Assembly: GCF_009601165.1 (NCBI RefSeq)
Contig: NZ_WIRE01000001.1
Coordinates: 124,001 to 188,000 of the forward strand
Length of the DNA stretch: 64,000 nucleotides
Direction: 5' to 3'
From: Alcanivorax sediminis
GTDB taxonomy: Bacteria; Pseudomonadota; Gammaproteobacteria; Pseudomonadales; Alcanivoracaceae
Below, piece by piece: positions 37,722-50,436 of the stretch. The notes beneath the pieces were generated by a model. It was not told the origin of the DNA. It searched no databases and was given only the letters and a program-made list of their open reading frames with translations. Made by a program: the position numbers and the translations under genes. Every line of letters begins with the position of its first letter. Positions within the stretch are counted from its first letter, which is position 1.

Positions 37722-37875
37722 GCTGGACGCCTGATGCCTGACGCTGGACGCTTGGCCGGAGTGGATCCGCAAGCCTTGGCGCCTACCATCAAATGCCCAG
37801 TTTATTTCCGTAATTTTTTTAAAACTTCGACCTCGCAGCCGGCGCCAGGCGGTTAATGCCCGGTGCCCGGAGTCA
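37722..37875. repeat. Heptad-repeat island H between parE and parC
   Basis: The left arm reads GCTGGAC, GCCTGAT, GCCTGAC, GCTGGAC, GCTTGGC (37722-37756). The right arm reads GGCGCCA, GGCGGTT, AATGCCC, GGTGCCC, GGAGTCA (37841-37875). The core includes GACCTCGCAGCC (37829-37840), also found beside island G. It fills almost the whole parE-parC gap. Confidence 0.75.
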
Positions 37876-37887
37876 AACGTTTCGCGG

Positions 37888-39831
<1,944 letters not shown>

Positions 39832-39850
<19 letters not shown>

Positions 39851-40440
39851 CCCCCAGCATGTATTTCCAGGCCACAAAACCGCAGTATCAGCGGTATGAA
39901 GGCGTCAAAGTTATCAAAGCCGTGGCTTCCACCCAAGCCGCAATAGCGGTGGCAGTCGCCATAGTAGTCCCAGCCATCCTCCCAGTTCAGGGTTTCATCC
40001 CCGGTCTGGGTCAGCAGCAGCAGGTTTTCAGGCTTGCTGATGGCAGGCACTTCATAGCGTTTCAGCACATCGATCCAGGCGGGATCAAACTCCCAGGCCT
40101 CACCGGTGTGATAGTTATGCTGGATACCTGTGTATTTGTCCAGTAGTAGCCAGGGGCGAACGGCAGGATTCACCACCACCGCCTTGAGATCATGGTGCTC
40201 CGCCAGCCAGGTGGCATAGAAACCGCCCAGTGACGAACCCAGCAAGGCCACCGGCCCGGCCGATGCAATGGCCGCGTCCAGTTCCGCCATGGCCTGCCGC
40301 GGCGAGGGCGGCAACGCAGGCGTGATCAAACGTTCCGCACAACCGGCTCGCTCAAACACGTCACGAAGCAGACCCGCCTTGTGGGACGCGGGGGAACTGT
40401 TGAAGCCGTGGATGTAGATGAGGGAGGTTTCTGGCGCCAT
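39832..40440 (-). CDS. yqiA: YqiA family esterase
   Basis: A 202-residue small alpha/beta hydrolase. It has LIYIHGFNSSP and the nucleophile motif LLGSSLGGFYA (Ser70), both typical of YqiA. Members hydrolyse short acyl esters; the physiological substrate is unknown. The ATG at 40440 is chosen because the upstream in-frame extension only translates the GTGAACA repeat into a CSLFTVH heptapeptide repeat. It lies between cpdA and parE as in E. coli. Its C-terminal codons lie in island I. Confidence 0.92.
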
Positions 40441-40454
40441 GAGATCGCATCCGC

Positions 40455-40705
40455 AACAGTGAACAGTGAACAGTGAACAGTGAACAGTGAACAGTGAACA
40501 GTGAACAGTGAACAGTGAACAGTGAACAGTGAACAGTGAACAAGGCTGCCCGACCGGCACACCCTGTCAAGCTTTATCCGGTTTTTCCCTTGTTTTTAAA
40601 GGCATGAGGCCGCGCCCAACCTCTGGGCGCGGCCTCTATCCTTGCAGATCACATACCGCGCTAACGCGACGCTCTTAACTGTTCACTGTTAACTATTAAC
40701 TGCCT
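40455..40705. repeat. Heptad-repeat island J (AACAGTG x12 plus inverted arm)
   Basis: Twelve perfect copies of AACAGTG run from 40455 to 40538. The inverted degenerate arm reads CTTAACT, GTTCACT, GTTAACT, ATTAACT (40674-40701), ending just before the cpdA stop. The core carries the terminator at 40606-40636. The perfect tract begins 14 nt upstream of yqiA's start codon, so copy number could change the leader length. Confidence 0.9.
40606..40636. terminator. Hairpin terminator after cpdA
   Basis: GAGGCCGCGCCCA (40606-40618) pairs with TGGGCGCGGCCTC (40624-40636) around a 5-nt loop. The stem is very stable, with only a weak U tract on the minus strand. It shares its stem sequence with the terminators at 3865 and 46315. 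Confidence 0.65.
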
Positions 40706-40706
40706 T

Positions 40707-41513
40707 TCAGTAGCCCTTGACGCTGAAATCCACTTCAAAGGTAATGCCTTCCACGCGGCTGACGCCGGTGTCGATACTGCCGTCAGGGTAAAGATCCAGC
40801 CAGCGGTAACCGGGGTTGGTGTCGTCCACGGCAAAATCTTCGCTGCCGGGCTTGAACTGCACGCAGGTACTGGGCACCGCCAGAAGACGCACTCCGTTCC
40901 GCTCGCTGTCATATTCCTGGTGCACATGCCCCCAGATGATGGCACGCACGCGGGTATGCCGGTCGATCACATCGAAGAACTTGTCGGCGCTCCCCACCAG
41001 CTGGGTATCCAGCCAGGCACAATCCATGGGCACCGGATGATGGTGCAGGCAAACCATCACATGCTCGCCTTTGGCATTGCGCAGGGCGTTATCCAGAAAC
41101 TTGAGATCTTCGTCAAACAACTCGCCGGGCACTTCGCCGGGAATGGTGGAATCCAGCATGACAATGGTCCACGCGTCCTGCTCCAACACGCAGGGACTCA
41201 TGCGATCGCGCTGGGCGTGCAACGCCTCCAGCATGGGCGCTGGCTTGTCGTGATTGCCTTCGAGCCAGTATACCGGCACCTGGAAGGTGCTCAGGGCATC
41301 ATCCAGTCGCTGATAAGATTCGAAGGAAGCATCCTGGGACAAATCCCCGGTAGCCAGAATCAGATCCGGATTCGGCTGCTCCTTGCGAATGAGCTCAAGT
41401 ACCTTGTCGAGGCTGAACTGGGTATTAAGGCCCAACAGCTTGCCGCTAACGTCGGCAAACAAGTGGCAGTCTGATAACTGCACAATTCGAAGGGGCTGCA
41501 ACTGCTGCGTCAA
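40707..41513 (-). CDS. cpdA: 3',5'-cyclic-AMP phosphodiesterase CpdA
   Basis: Class III metallophosphoesterase that hydrolyses cAMP. It has 268 residues. The metal-binding motifs are all present: QLSDCHLF, ATGDLSQD, LEGNHDKP, CLHHHPVP, and GHVHQEY. The start is probably the TTG at 41513 after GGGAGTGGGGA; no upstream ATG fits. The position between yqiB and yqiA is the E. coli order. The 218-nt gap before it shows nothing I recognise. Confidence 0.93.
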   Translation of the reverse strand: MTQQLQPLRIVQLSDCHLFADVSGKLLGLNTQFSLDKVLELIRKEQPNPDLILATGDLSQDASFESYQRLDDALSTFQVPVYWLEGNHDKPAPMLEALHAQRDRMSPCVLEQDAWTIVMLDSTIPGEVPGELFDEDLKFLDNALRNAKGEHVMVCLHHHPVPMDCAWLDTQLVGSADKFFDVIDRHTRVRAIIWGHVHQEYDSERNGVRLLAVPSTCVQFKPGSEDFAVDDTNPGYRWLDLYPDGSIDTGVSRVEGITFEVDFSVKGY

Positions 41514-41731
41514 ATCCCCACTCCCGTGACCATACTCTTGTGTTCCCTATACAGGGGAGGCCAACCCTCCCTGGCGTCCCCGTTACGCCGTCAGGCCGTT
41601 TTTACGACCTATACATTATTCTTATAACCAAGATGATGTCACTTTACTAGGCAACAAATCTCAGACCCTGAAATGGTTACCAATTCTCCACAATTGATAC
41701 CGTCAGTGGTTGCTCAGCGGCGCAATCCGTG

Positions 41732-42186
41732 TCAGTCACCGGAGACCTGCTGGCGCCATGTCTGGCCAGCATCACGACCATGGTCGTGCACATGACGCAG
41801 CCACTCCGCCAAAAAACGGTTCCATTGGGCTTTCTCGTCACGCTGATGCATATGGCGGTTGGGGTAGGAATAACGGGCACTGACCCGCCGGAAAGGGCGC
41901 GCCTCGGTGACTTCTGCCAACCGGGCATCATGATATAGCCGTACAGTTAACCGCGAGGCAGGCAGCACCGCCAGCAACTCCTGGTCTTCCAGGCGAACCG
42001 TCGTCGTGTAGGGGGAGCGCTCCAGCACCCGCAGGTGGAGCGTGTGCGGATGATGCTCATGCCCCAGCTCCACCGCCAGGCTGTCGTTATCACCCAGCGC
42101 CTTCATGAGCGGCATCATGCGCGCATAGTTCTCCTCGCACTGGGTCATCAATGCGCGAAAATCCAGACGATAACGCCCTCGCCGGG

Positions 42187-42190
<4 letters not shown>
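41732..42190 (-). CDS. yqiB: DUF1249 protein YqiB
   Basis: A 152-residue cytoplasmic protein of unknown function. MTQCEENYARMMPLMKAL and the C-terminal YPNRHMHQRDEKAQWNRFLAEWLRHVHDHG match DUF1249/YqiB. It starts with GTG overlapping the nudF stop (GTGA), which indicates translational coupling. Its place between nudF and cpdA is the conserved order. Confidence 0.92.
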
Positions 42191-44797
<2,607 letters not shown>

Positions 44798-44852
44798 TTA
44801 TAAACCAGCCGGTACAATAATTGGCTGACTAGACAGGAAAGAGTGCCCCAGA

Positions 44853-46265
44853 ATGAAGCGCAGCCCCAGCAAGACCCTTGTCCTCATGCTGACCGCCCTG
44901 GCCAGCTCAGTAAACGCCGCCGACCTGGTCGATGTGGCCAACGCCGCCTGGAGCTATGACGGCACCTGGCGCGCTGCCCGCACCAACTGGAGCGCAGACC
45001 AGCAGCTGCTGGTTCAAGGCCGCGCAGCCCTCTTTCCGACCGTCTCTGCCAGCTACGGCGTCTACGATAACGAGCGCGAAATCGAAGATATCAACCTGGA
45101 CCAGAACTACGGCAGCGAGGTGAGCACCTTCACCCTGGCCCAGCCACTGTTTCGCGTTGACGCCTGGTACGGCTACAAGGAAGCCAAGTCCAGCACCGAT
45201 ATTGCCCACGCCAATTTTGAACAGGCCCGCCAGGATTTCGTGCTGCGCGTGGCCCAGGGTTACTTTGGTGTTCTCCGGGCCTGGGATACCTGGGTGTCAG
45301 CCAAGGCCGAAGAGAAAGCTATCCGCCGCCAGCTTGAGCAGACCCAGGAACGTTTCGACGTGGGCCTGGTACCGGCCACTGACGTAGAAGAAGCGCAAGC
45401 CACCTATGACCTGACCCAGGTCAACCTGATCGTGGCGCGCCAGCAATACGAAATCGCCCGCGACCAGCTGGAAACGCTGACCGGCCAGCAGTGGGAAACA
45501 CTTTCGGAATTGCAGGACGACCTGCCCATGGAAGGCCCGCAGCCTGCCAACATGAACGACTGGATCGAGAAGGCCACCTCGGAGAACCCCCAGGTCCGCG
45601 CCGCTCGCTATAACACCGAGCTGACCGAGAACACGGCCAAGCGCCAGCTCGGCACCATGATGCCGCAGGTTCAATTCATCGCCCAGTATCAGCACACCCA
45701 CCTGTCTCCGGACGAAGACCCGACCCTGGCAGGCAACAACTCTTCACTGTATGACACCCAGAACCGTCAGATCGGTATCGAAGTGAGCATGCCTCTGTTT
45801 CAGGGCGGTGGACTGAACAGCCGCCGCAAGGAAGCGTACCTGCGTGCCGATGCGGCCAGCTACCAGTATGACCAGACCCTGCGCAATGCGGTGCAGCAAA
45901 CCCGAAATGCCTACCGCACCGTGGAAGCCGACGCCCTGCGCATCAAGGCCCGCGAACAGGCCATCCGCTCTACCCGTTCCGCGCTGGACGCCACCCAGTC
46001 CGGCTACGAGGTGGGCACCCGTAACGTGGTCGATGTGCTCAACGCCCAGCGTGCCCTGTTCGCCGCCGAGCGTGATTACTCCAACGCCCGTTACGATTAC
46101 ATCGTGGATTCCCTGACTCTGAAATCCAGCACCGGTGACCTGCAACAAGGGGATCTGGCTTCAGTGAATCAGTGGCTGTCCCCCACTGAAACCCTGAACC
46201 TCTATGCGCCGGATCTGGAAGGCAAGAGCGATGAGATGATTGAAGAAAATTCAGTTAACAATTAA
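44853..46265 (+). CDS. tolC: TolC family outer membrane channel protein
   Basis: Trimeric outer-membrane tunnel used by efflux pumps and type I secretion. It has 470 residues, with signal peptide MKRSPSKTLVLMLTALASSVNA. Two repeated helical halves are visible, each with the VAQGYFGVLRAWDT/TRNAYRTVEADALRIKAREQ coiled-coil signature; ERFDVGLVPATDVEEAQA and GYEVGTRNVVDVLNAQRALF are the paired TolC motifs. It diverges from thiC-nudF as in Pseudomonas. The last codons (SVNN) lie in heptad-repeat island K. Confidence 0.93.
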   Translation: MKRSPSKTLVLMLTALASSVNAADLVDVANAAWSYDGTWRAARTNWSADQQLLVQGRAALFPTVSASYGVYDNEREIEDINLDQNYGSEVSTFTLAQPLFRVDAWYGYKEAKSSTDIAHANFEQARQDFVLRVAQGYFGVLRAWDTWVSAKAEEKAIRRQLEQTQERFDVGLVPATDVEEAQATYDLTQVNLIVARQQYEIARDQLETLTGQQWETLSELQDDLPMEGPQPANMNDWIEKATSENPQVRAARYNTELTENTAKRQLGTMMPQVQFIAQYQHTHLSPDEDPTLAGNNSSLYDTQNRQIGIEVSMPLFQGGGLNSRRKEAYLRADAASYQYDQTLRNAVQQTRNAYRTVEADALRIKAREQAIRSTRSALDATQSGYEVGTRNVVDVLNAQRALFAAERDYSNARYDYIVDSLTLKSSTGDLQQGDLASVNQWLSPTETLNLYAPDLEGKSDEMIEENSVNN

Positions 46266-46519
46266 CCGTGAAAAGTGAACAGTGCGCGTAACGCGCCAGT
46301 GTTGACTGAACGCAAAGAGGCCGCACCTGGACACCAGGTGCGGCCTCTTGTTTATGGCAGTTACGAGGTGCGAGCAACGAGTTTCTGACTTGCTGTCGCA
46401 GCTATCTGCCCCCTGGAACTACCCACCAACCCGGTAAGCGCGGCCCAGCACCTCACTTTGCCCGACCACCCCAACCCGCGCGCTGTTAACTTTTCACTGT
46501 TAGCTGTTCACTGATTAAT
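46253..46519. repeat. Heptad-repeat island K between tolC and waaA
   Basis: The left arm reads AGTTAAC, AATTAAC, CGTGAAA, AGTGAAC, AGTGCGC (46253-46287), beginning inside tolC. The inverted right arm reads GTTAACT, TTTCACT, GTTAGCT, GTTCACT, GATTAAT (46485-46519), inside waaA. A third tract in the core reads TACGAGG, TGCGAGC, AACGAGT (46362-46382). The terminator at 46315 is in the core. The remaining gap sequence shows no gene. Confidence 0.88.
46315..46353. terminator. Intrinsic terminator between tolC and waaA
   Basis: AAGAGGCCGCACCTGG (46315-46330) and CCAGGTGCGGCCTCTT (46334-46349) form a perfect 16-bp stem with a 3-nt loop, followed by GTTT. It serves two convergent genes. Its outer stem is shared with other terminators in the window. 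Confidence 0.88.
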
Positions 46520-47754
46520 TGCAGCCCCTTATCAAGCGCCCCGCGGTTCGCTTCAACCACTGCGGCCGCCGCGCGACCCTGCTGCCGACAGGTTGCATCA
46601 TCAGCCAGGAGCGTCAGCAATGTGCCGGCCAGCTCACTCTCGTTGCTCACCACCGACAACCCGCCGGCGTCATGCAGAAGTTGCGAAATGGCCGTGAAGT
46701 TGTGCAAATGCGGACCAGTCAGCACAGGCTTTTCCCACGCTGCGGGTTCGAGCAGATTGTGGCCACCCACCGGGACCAGCGAGCCCCCCACAAACGCCAG
46801 GTCTGCCGAGCCGAACAGCATCAGCAATTCGCCCATGGTATCGGCAAGATACACCTGCACATCCGCGGGGGATTCCGCCGCACTGCGCCGGGCCACGCTC
46901 AGCCCCTGCTGTCGAATCAGACTGGCCACCTCATTGAAGCGCTCGGGGTGACGGGGCACCAGTATCAACAGGGCATCAGGCTGGCTGGCCAGCACCTGTT
47001 GGTGCGCCGCCAATACCGGCTCGTCTTCCCCCGGGTGTGTACTGGCGGCAATCCAAACCGGACGCGCGCCCATATCGGCCCGCAACGCGGCGGCCTTGCC
47101 CCGCAATGCCTCATCAAGCGTCATATCGAATTTCACGCTACCAATGGCATGCACCCGTTCAGGCCAGGCGCCCAGTGCCACATAACGCTCCGCCTCCACC
47201 GGGGTCTGCACCGCCAGCGCATCAAACTGCGCCATCATCGGTCGCACCAACCGGGGCAACTTGCTGTACCCGTGATAACTTTTTTCCGACAGGCGCCCGT
47301 TCACAAGCATCAATTTGGCACCGTGGCGCTTTACCGCAGCACACAGGTTTGGCCACAGCTCGGTTTCCAGCACCACCACCAGCTGCGGATCAAACGCCGT
47401 CATGAAACGAGTCAGGGCACCGGGTACTTCCCAGGGGCAATAGACATGAGTGACGCGATCACCAAACAGGGCCTTCACCCGCTCCGACCCGGTGGGTGTT
47501 GTGGTCGTCACCACCAGGGGGGTGTCCGGGTACTGCGCCAGCAACCGTTCGATCAGGGGCGCCGCTGCCAGGGTTTCCCCTACTGAAACCGCATGCACCC
47601 AGAGGCTGTTCTGCAAGGTATCGCGGCGATAGCCCCAGGCCATGCGCTCGGCCCAGCGTTGACGATAGGCAGGCGCCTTGCGTCCACGCAGCCACAGGCG
47701 CAGGAACAGGAAAGGCAGGAGCAGGTACCAGAGGGCAGAATAAAAAGTTCGCAT
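46486..47754 (-). CDS. waaA: 3-deoxy-D-manno-octulosonic acid (Kdo) transferase
   Basis: Adds Kdo to lipid IVA at the inner-membrane cytoplasmic face in lipopolysaccharide synthesis. It has 422 residues, E. coli WaaA being 425. An N-terminal anchor (YLLLPFLFLRLWLRG) is followed by WVHAVSVGETLAAAPLI with the catalytic Glu. GGHNLLEPAAWEKPVLTGPHLHNF is the nucleotide-sugar-binding signature. The last ten residues (LISEQLTVKS) are encoded by heptad-repeat units of island K, so the tail is probably not conserved. Confidence 0.94.
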   Translation of the reverse strand: MRTFYSALWYLLLPFLFLRLWLRGRKAPAYRQRWAERMAWGYRRDTLQNSLWVHAVSVGETLAAAPLIERLLAQYPDTPLVVTTTTPTGSERVKALFGDRVTHVYCPWEVPGALTRFMTAFDPQLVVVLETELWPNLCAAVKRHGAKLMLVNGRLSEKSYHGYSKLPRLVRPMMAQFDALAVQTPVEAERYVALGAWPERVHAIGSVKFDMTLDEALRGKAAALRADMGARPVWIAASTHPGEDEPVLAAHQQVLASQPDALLILVPRHPERFNEVASLIRQQGLSVARRSAAESPADVQVYLADTMGELLMLFGSADLAFVGGSLVPVGGHNLLEPAAWEKPVLTGPHLHNFTAISQLLHDAGGLSVVSNESELAGTLLTLLADDATCRQQGRAAAAVVEANRGALDKGLQLISEQLTVKS

Positions 47755-47766
47755 AGGGCTTCTTGT

Positions 47767-47801
47767 GTCGGACGTCGGACGCCGGACGCCTGACGTCCGA
47801 C
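47767..47801. repeat. Heptad-repeat island L (GTCGGAC family)
   Basis: GTCGGAC, GTCGGAC, GCCGGAC, GCCTGAC, GTCCGAC: five units of period 7 between the divergent waaA and FAD oxidoreductase starts. GTCGGACGTC also folds back on GACGTCCGAC, so the single tract can form a hairpin by itself. This is the one island at divergent 5' ends. Confidence 0.75.
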
Positions 47802-47844
47802 CCGTCTATGCTAGCATAGCCGCACTGTTCAACGATGGTGGACC

Positions 47845-49038
47845 ATGAGCAACACGACCCTGAAACCTGATGTGCTGATTTTTGGCGGCGGTATCGCCGG
47901 CCTGTGGCTGATCAACCGGCTCAACGCCGCTGGCTACCAGTGCCTGCTGCTGGAAACGGAGAGCCTCGGCGGCGACCAGACCCTGGCCAGCCAGGGCATC
48001 ATTCATGGCGGCCTCAAGTATGCCCTCAGCGGCAGCCTCTCCAGCGAGTCGGAGTCCATCGCGGCCATGCCCGATCGCTGGCGCGCCGCCATGGCCGGCA
48101 ACGACCCGGTGGACCTGCGCAACCTGAAGGTGCTCAGCGATACGCAGCATATGTGGTCCAGCGGCTCAGTGGCTTCGCGCATGACCAACTTCTTTGCCAG
48201 CAAGATGCTGCGCGGGCGCATCGAGAAACTGAAGCGCAACGATTTCCCTTCCGCACTGGCTGACAAGGCCTTCAAGGGCAATGTCTACAAGCTGGATGAT
48301 CTGGTCATCAATACCGAATCGCTCATCGCCACCCTGAGTGCGCCGGTGCGCGAACGGCTGCTGGCCTTTGATCCCGCCAACGACCGTCTTGAATGGAATG
48401 AGCAGGGCCTGGCCAGCGCCACGGTCAACGGTGTGCGTATCGAACCTTCGCTAACGCTACTGGCCGCCGGCAACGGCAACCCGGCGCTGCTGGCCCAGGC
48501 ACACAAGGCGCACTTGCTGGAAGAGGAACACAGCCAATTGCGGCCGCTGAAAATGCTGCTGGTCAAACACGATCTGGGCCACCGTCTTTACGCTCATTGT
48601 GTCGGCACCAGCAACAAGCCGGTTCTCACCGTGACCACCCATGATTGTCCGGACGGCAAGGTGGTCTGGTATCTGGGTGGCGACCTGGCGGAGCAGGGCG
48701 TGGAGCGCAGCGACGAGCAGCATTTGGCCGCGGGACGCACTGAACTGGACAAGCTGTTCCCGTGGCTGGATTTCAGCACCGCAGAACTGGCCACGCTGGA
48801 TGTGGTGCGAGCCGAACCGAAACAGCAGAGCCTGGTAAAACCGGATAACGCCTATGCACGCCGTGACAAAAACCTGATTATTACCTGGCCTACCAAACTG
48901 ACACTGGCCCCGGATCTGGGCGACCGTGTCATGGCACTGGTCGAAGAACACGGATTGCAGCCGGGCGAGCCCATGACAGTGCCCGCGGAACTCAAGCAGG
49001 CCCCCTTGGGCGTGCCCTACTGGCATACCTGCTTTTGA
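47845..49038 (+). CDS. FAD-dependent oxidoreductase (DAO/glycerol-3-phosphate dehydrogenase fold)
   Basis: A 397-residue flavoprotein. The N-terminal FAD motif DVLIFGGGIAGLWLINRLNAAGY (about 9-31) is followed by an acidic ribose-binding Glu (LLLETESLGG) and GQTLASQGIIHGGLKYAL-like sequence typical of the D-amino-acid-oxidase superfamily. The substrate is unknown. It has no operon partner, and heptad-repeat islands flank it on both sides. Confidence 0.82.
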   Translation: MSNTTLKPDVLIFGGGIAGLWLINRLNAAGYQCLLLETESLGGDQTLASQGIIHGGLKYALSGSLSSESESIAAMPDRWRAAMAGNDPVDLRNLKVLSDTQHMWSSGSVASRMTNFFASKMLRGRIEKLKRNDFPSALADKAFKGNVYKLDDLVINTESLIATLSAPVRERLLAFDPANDRLEWNEQGLASATVNGVRIEPSLTLLAAGNGNPALLAQAHKAHLLEEEHSQLRPLKMLLVKHDLGHRLYAHCVGTSNKPVLTVTTHDCPDGKVVWYLGGDLAEQGVERSDEQHLAAGRTELDKLFPWLDFSTAELATLDVVRAEPKQQSLVKPDNAYARRDKNLIITWPTKLTLAPDLGDRVMALVEEHGLQPGEPMTVPAELKQAPLGVPYWHTCF

Positions 49039-49073
49039 TTATGCATGACTGTTGGCAGACAGTGTTTCGGGGC

Positions 49074-49139
49074 ACGAGTATCGAAGAACTATTTCATTGT
49101 GGTTCAAGGTTTTCGAAACTTGAAACTCGTGACTCGCAG
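49074..49139. repeat. Heptad-repeat island M (CTCGAAA family)
   Basis: A short left arm reads ACGAGTA, TCGAAGA (49074-49087). The right arm reads TTCGAAA, CTTGAAA, CTCGTGA, CTCGCAG (49112-49139). It lies between the FAD oxidoreductase and the aldo/keto reductase, both on the plus strand. Confidence 0.7.
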
Positions 49140-49212
49140 ACCACTGACTCAACCTCCCCCCTGCCGCATACACTGCCCCTGAGCAGTTAAAGTAACGAAC
49201 AGAGGCTACTTC

Positions 49213-50004
49213 ATGTCTTTCATGCGCCCATTGGGCAATACAGGCCTGACCGTCAGCGCTCTTGGCCTTGGCACGGTAAAGATCGGCCGCGACAAGGGCG
49301 TCAAATATCCAAGCAGCTTCACCATTCCTGAAGACAAGGCCGTGGTTGAACTGATTGCCCGTGCCCGTGATCTGGGCATCAACCTGATCGACACCGCTCC
49401 GGCCTATGGCCACAGTGAATCCAGGCTTGGCCAACTACTGACACAACGACAAGACTGGATCATCGTCACCAAGGTCGGTGAGGAGTTTGATAATGACAGT
49501 GGCGAAAGCCATTTCGATTTTTCTCCCGAGCATGTTCGCAACTCCGTGGAACGCAGCCTCAAACGACTGAATACCGATTACCTTGATTGCGTACTGATCC
49601 ACTCTGATGGCAATGACATGGCCATCATCGAACAAGGCACCCTGGACGCCCTCAACGAATTGAAGAAAGCCGGATTGATTCGTGCCACCGGCATGTCTAC
49701 CAAGACCGTAGAGGGCGGTATCACCACCCTGCAGCACTCAGACATCGCCATGGTCACCTACAACCTGCAGCATCACGAAGAGATCCCGGTGATCGAGCAT
49801 GCCGCGGCCCACCACAAAGGCATCCTGATCAAGAAAGCCTTTGCCAGTGGCCACCTGGCCGGCGATGTTGCCGACCCGGTGCAGGAAAGTCTGAACCAGA
49901 TCCTTGGCACCCCCGGTGTTGGCAGTATTATTGCTGGCACCATCAATCCCGGGCACCTGCAGGAAAATGTGGACAAGGCCCGCATTGCCTGCGGCGAACA
50001 ATAA
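49213..50004 (+). CDS. Aldo/keto reductase
   Basis: A 263-residue NADPH-type (alpha/beta)8-barrel reductase, somewhat short for the family. Catalytic residues are visible: Asp and Tyr in NLIDTAPAYGHSE, Lys in VTKVGEEF, and His in DCVLIHSDG. The C-terminal nucleotide-binding segment is GVGSIIAGTINPGHLQENV. It reduces aldehydes or ketones, with the substrate unknown. The next gene begins 18 nt downstream on the same strand. Confidence 0.9.
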   Translation: MSFMRPLGNTGLTVSALGLGTVKIGRDKGVKYPSSFTIPEDKAVVELIARARDLGINLIDTAPAYGHSESRLGQLLTQRQDWIIVTKVGEEFDNDSGESHFDFSPEHVRNSVERSLKRLNTDYLDCVLIHSDGNDMAIIEQGTLDALNELKKAGLIRATGMSTKTVEGGITTLQHSDIAMVTYNLQHHEEIPVIEHAAAHHKGILIKKAFASGHLAGDVADPVQESLNQILGTPGVGSIIAGTINPGHLQENVDKARIACGEQ

Positions 50005-50021
50005 TGAAAGGACTGACTGCC

Positions 50022-50357
50022 ATGCGCTTTGCCATTACCGCTCTCCTGATTGCCCTGTCCTCCCTCGCGCAGGCTGACAAAGTCCTGTTGCTACGTGATG
50101 CACCGGAGGGTTGTGAAGAGAAAGGGGAAGTGTCCATCTCTACGGGCAACGCCTTTCAGGGGATGATCTTCAGCGACGCCTGGATCAACAACAACGCCAC
50201 CAAAAAAATCAAGAAAGCCGTCAAGAAAGCCGGAGGCAATGTGGGCGTCATCAGCGATCGCCGCGAGTTCATGATGGAAAGCCAATTTCGCGGACTGGAG
50301 CATATTGAGCTGGATGCGTGGGCGTGGAAATGCGAGAAGAAAGACAGTAGCGAGTAA
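50022..50357 (+). CDS. Small exported protein, DUF4156-like
   Basis: A 111-residue protein with signal peptide MRFAITALLIALSSLAQA. The mature part DKVLLLRDAPEGCEEKGEVSISTG with later NNATKKIKKAVKKAGGNVGVI resembles the pattern of YjeI-like DUF4156 proteins, whose function is unknown; this is a weak match. The ATG at 50022 has AAAGGA upstream and makes a clean signal peptide; an upstream ATG overlaps the preceding stop. The last codons (DSSE) fall in heptad-repeat island N. Confidence 0.6.
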   Translation: MRFAITALLIALSSLAQADKVLLLRDAPEGCEEKGEVSISTGNAFQGMIFSDAWINNNATKKIKKAVKKAGGNVGVISDRREFMMESQFRGLEHIELDAWAWKCEKKDSSE

Positions 50358-50428
50358 CGAAAGTCAAAACAAAACCGGGAAGCGGTTGCTTCTGATCTTC
50401 GCAACTCGTTACTCGCTTCTCGCTACTC
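50345..50428. repeat. Heptad-repeat island N (CTCGTTA family)
   Basis: The left arm reads CAGTAGC, GAGTAAC, GAAAGTC (50345-50365), across the stop of the small exported protein. The right arm reads GCAACTC, GTTACTC, GCTTCTC, GCTACTC (50401-50428), inverted, 9 nt before the patatin stop. The genes are convergent. Confidence 0.85.
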
Positions 50429-50436
50429 GCCCCGGA

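Noticed and set aside
40455..40538. CRISPR-like repetitive array
   Set aside because: Units are 7 bp with no spacers and no cas genes nearby; this is a simple tandem repeat.
40441..40560. N-terminal CSLFTVH repeat protein region of YqiA
   Set aside because: It is only the translation of the DNA heptad in an open frame; the family N-terminus begins at 40440.
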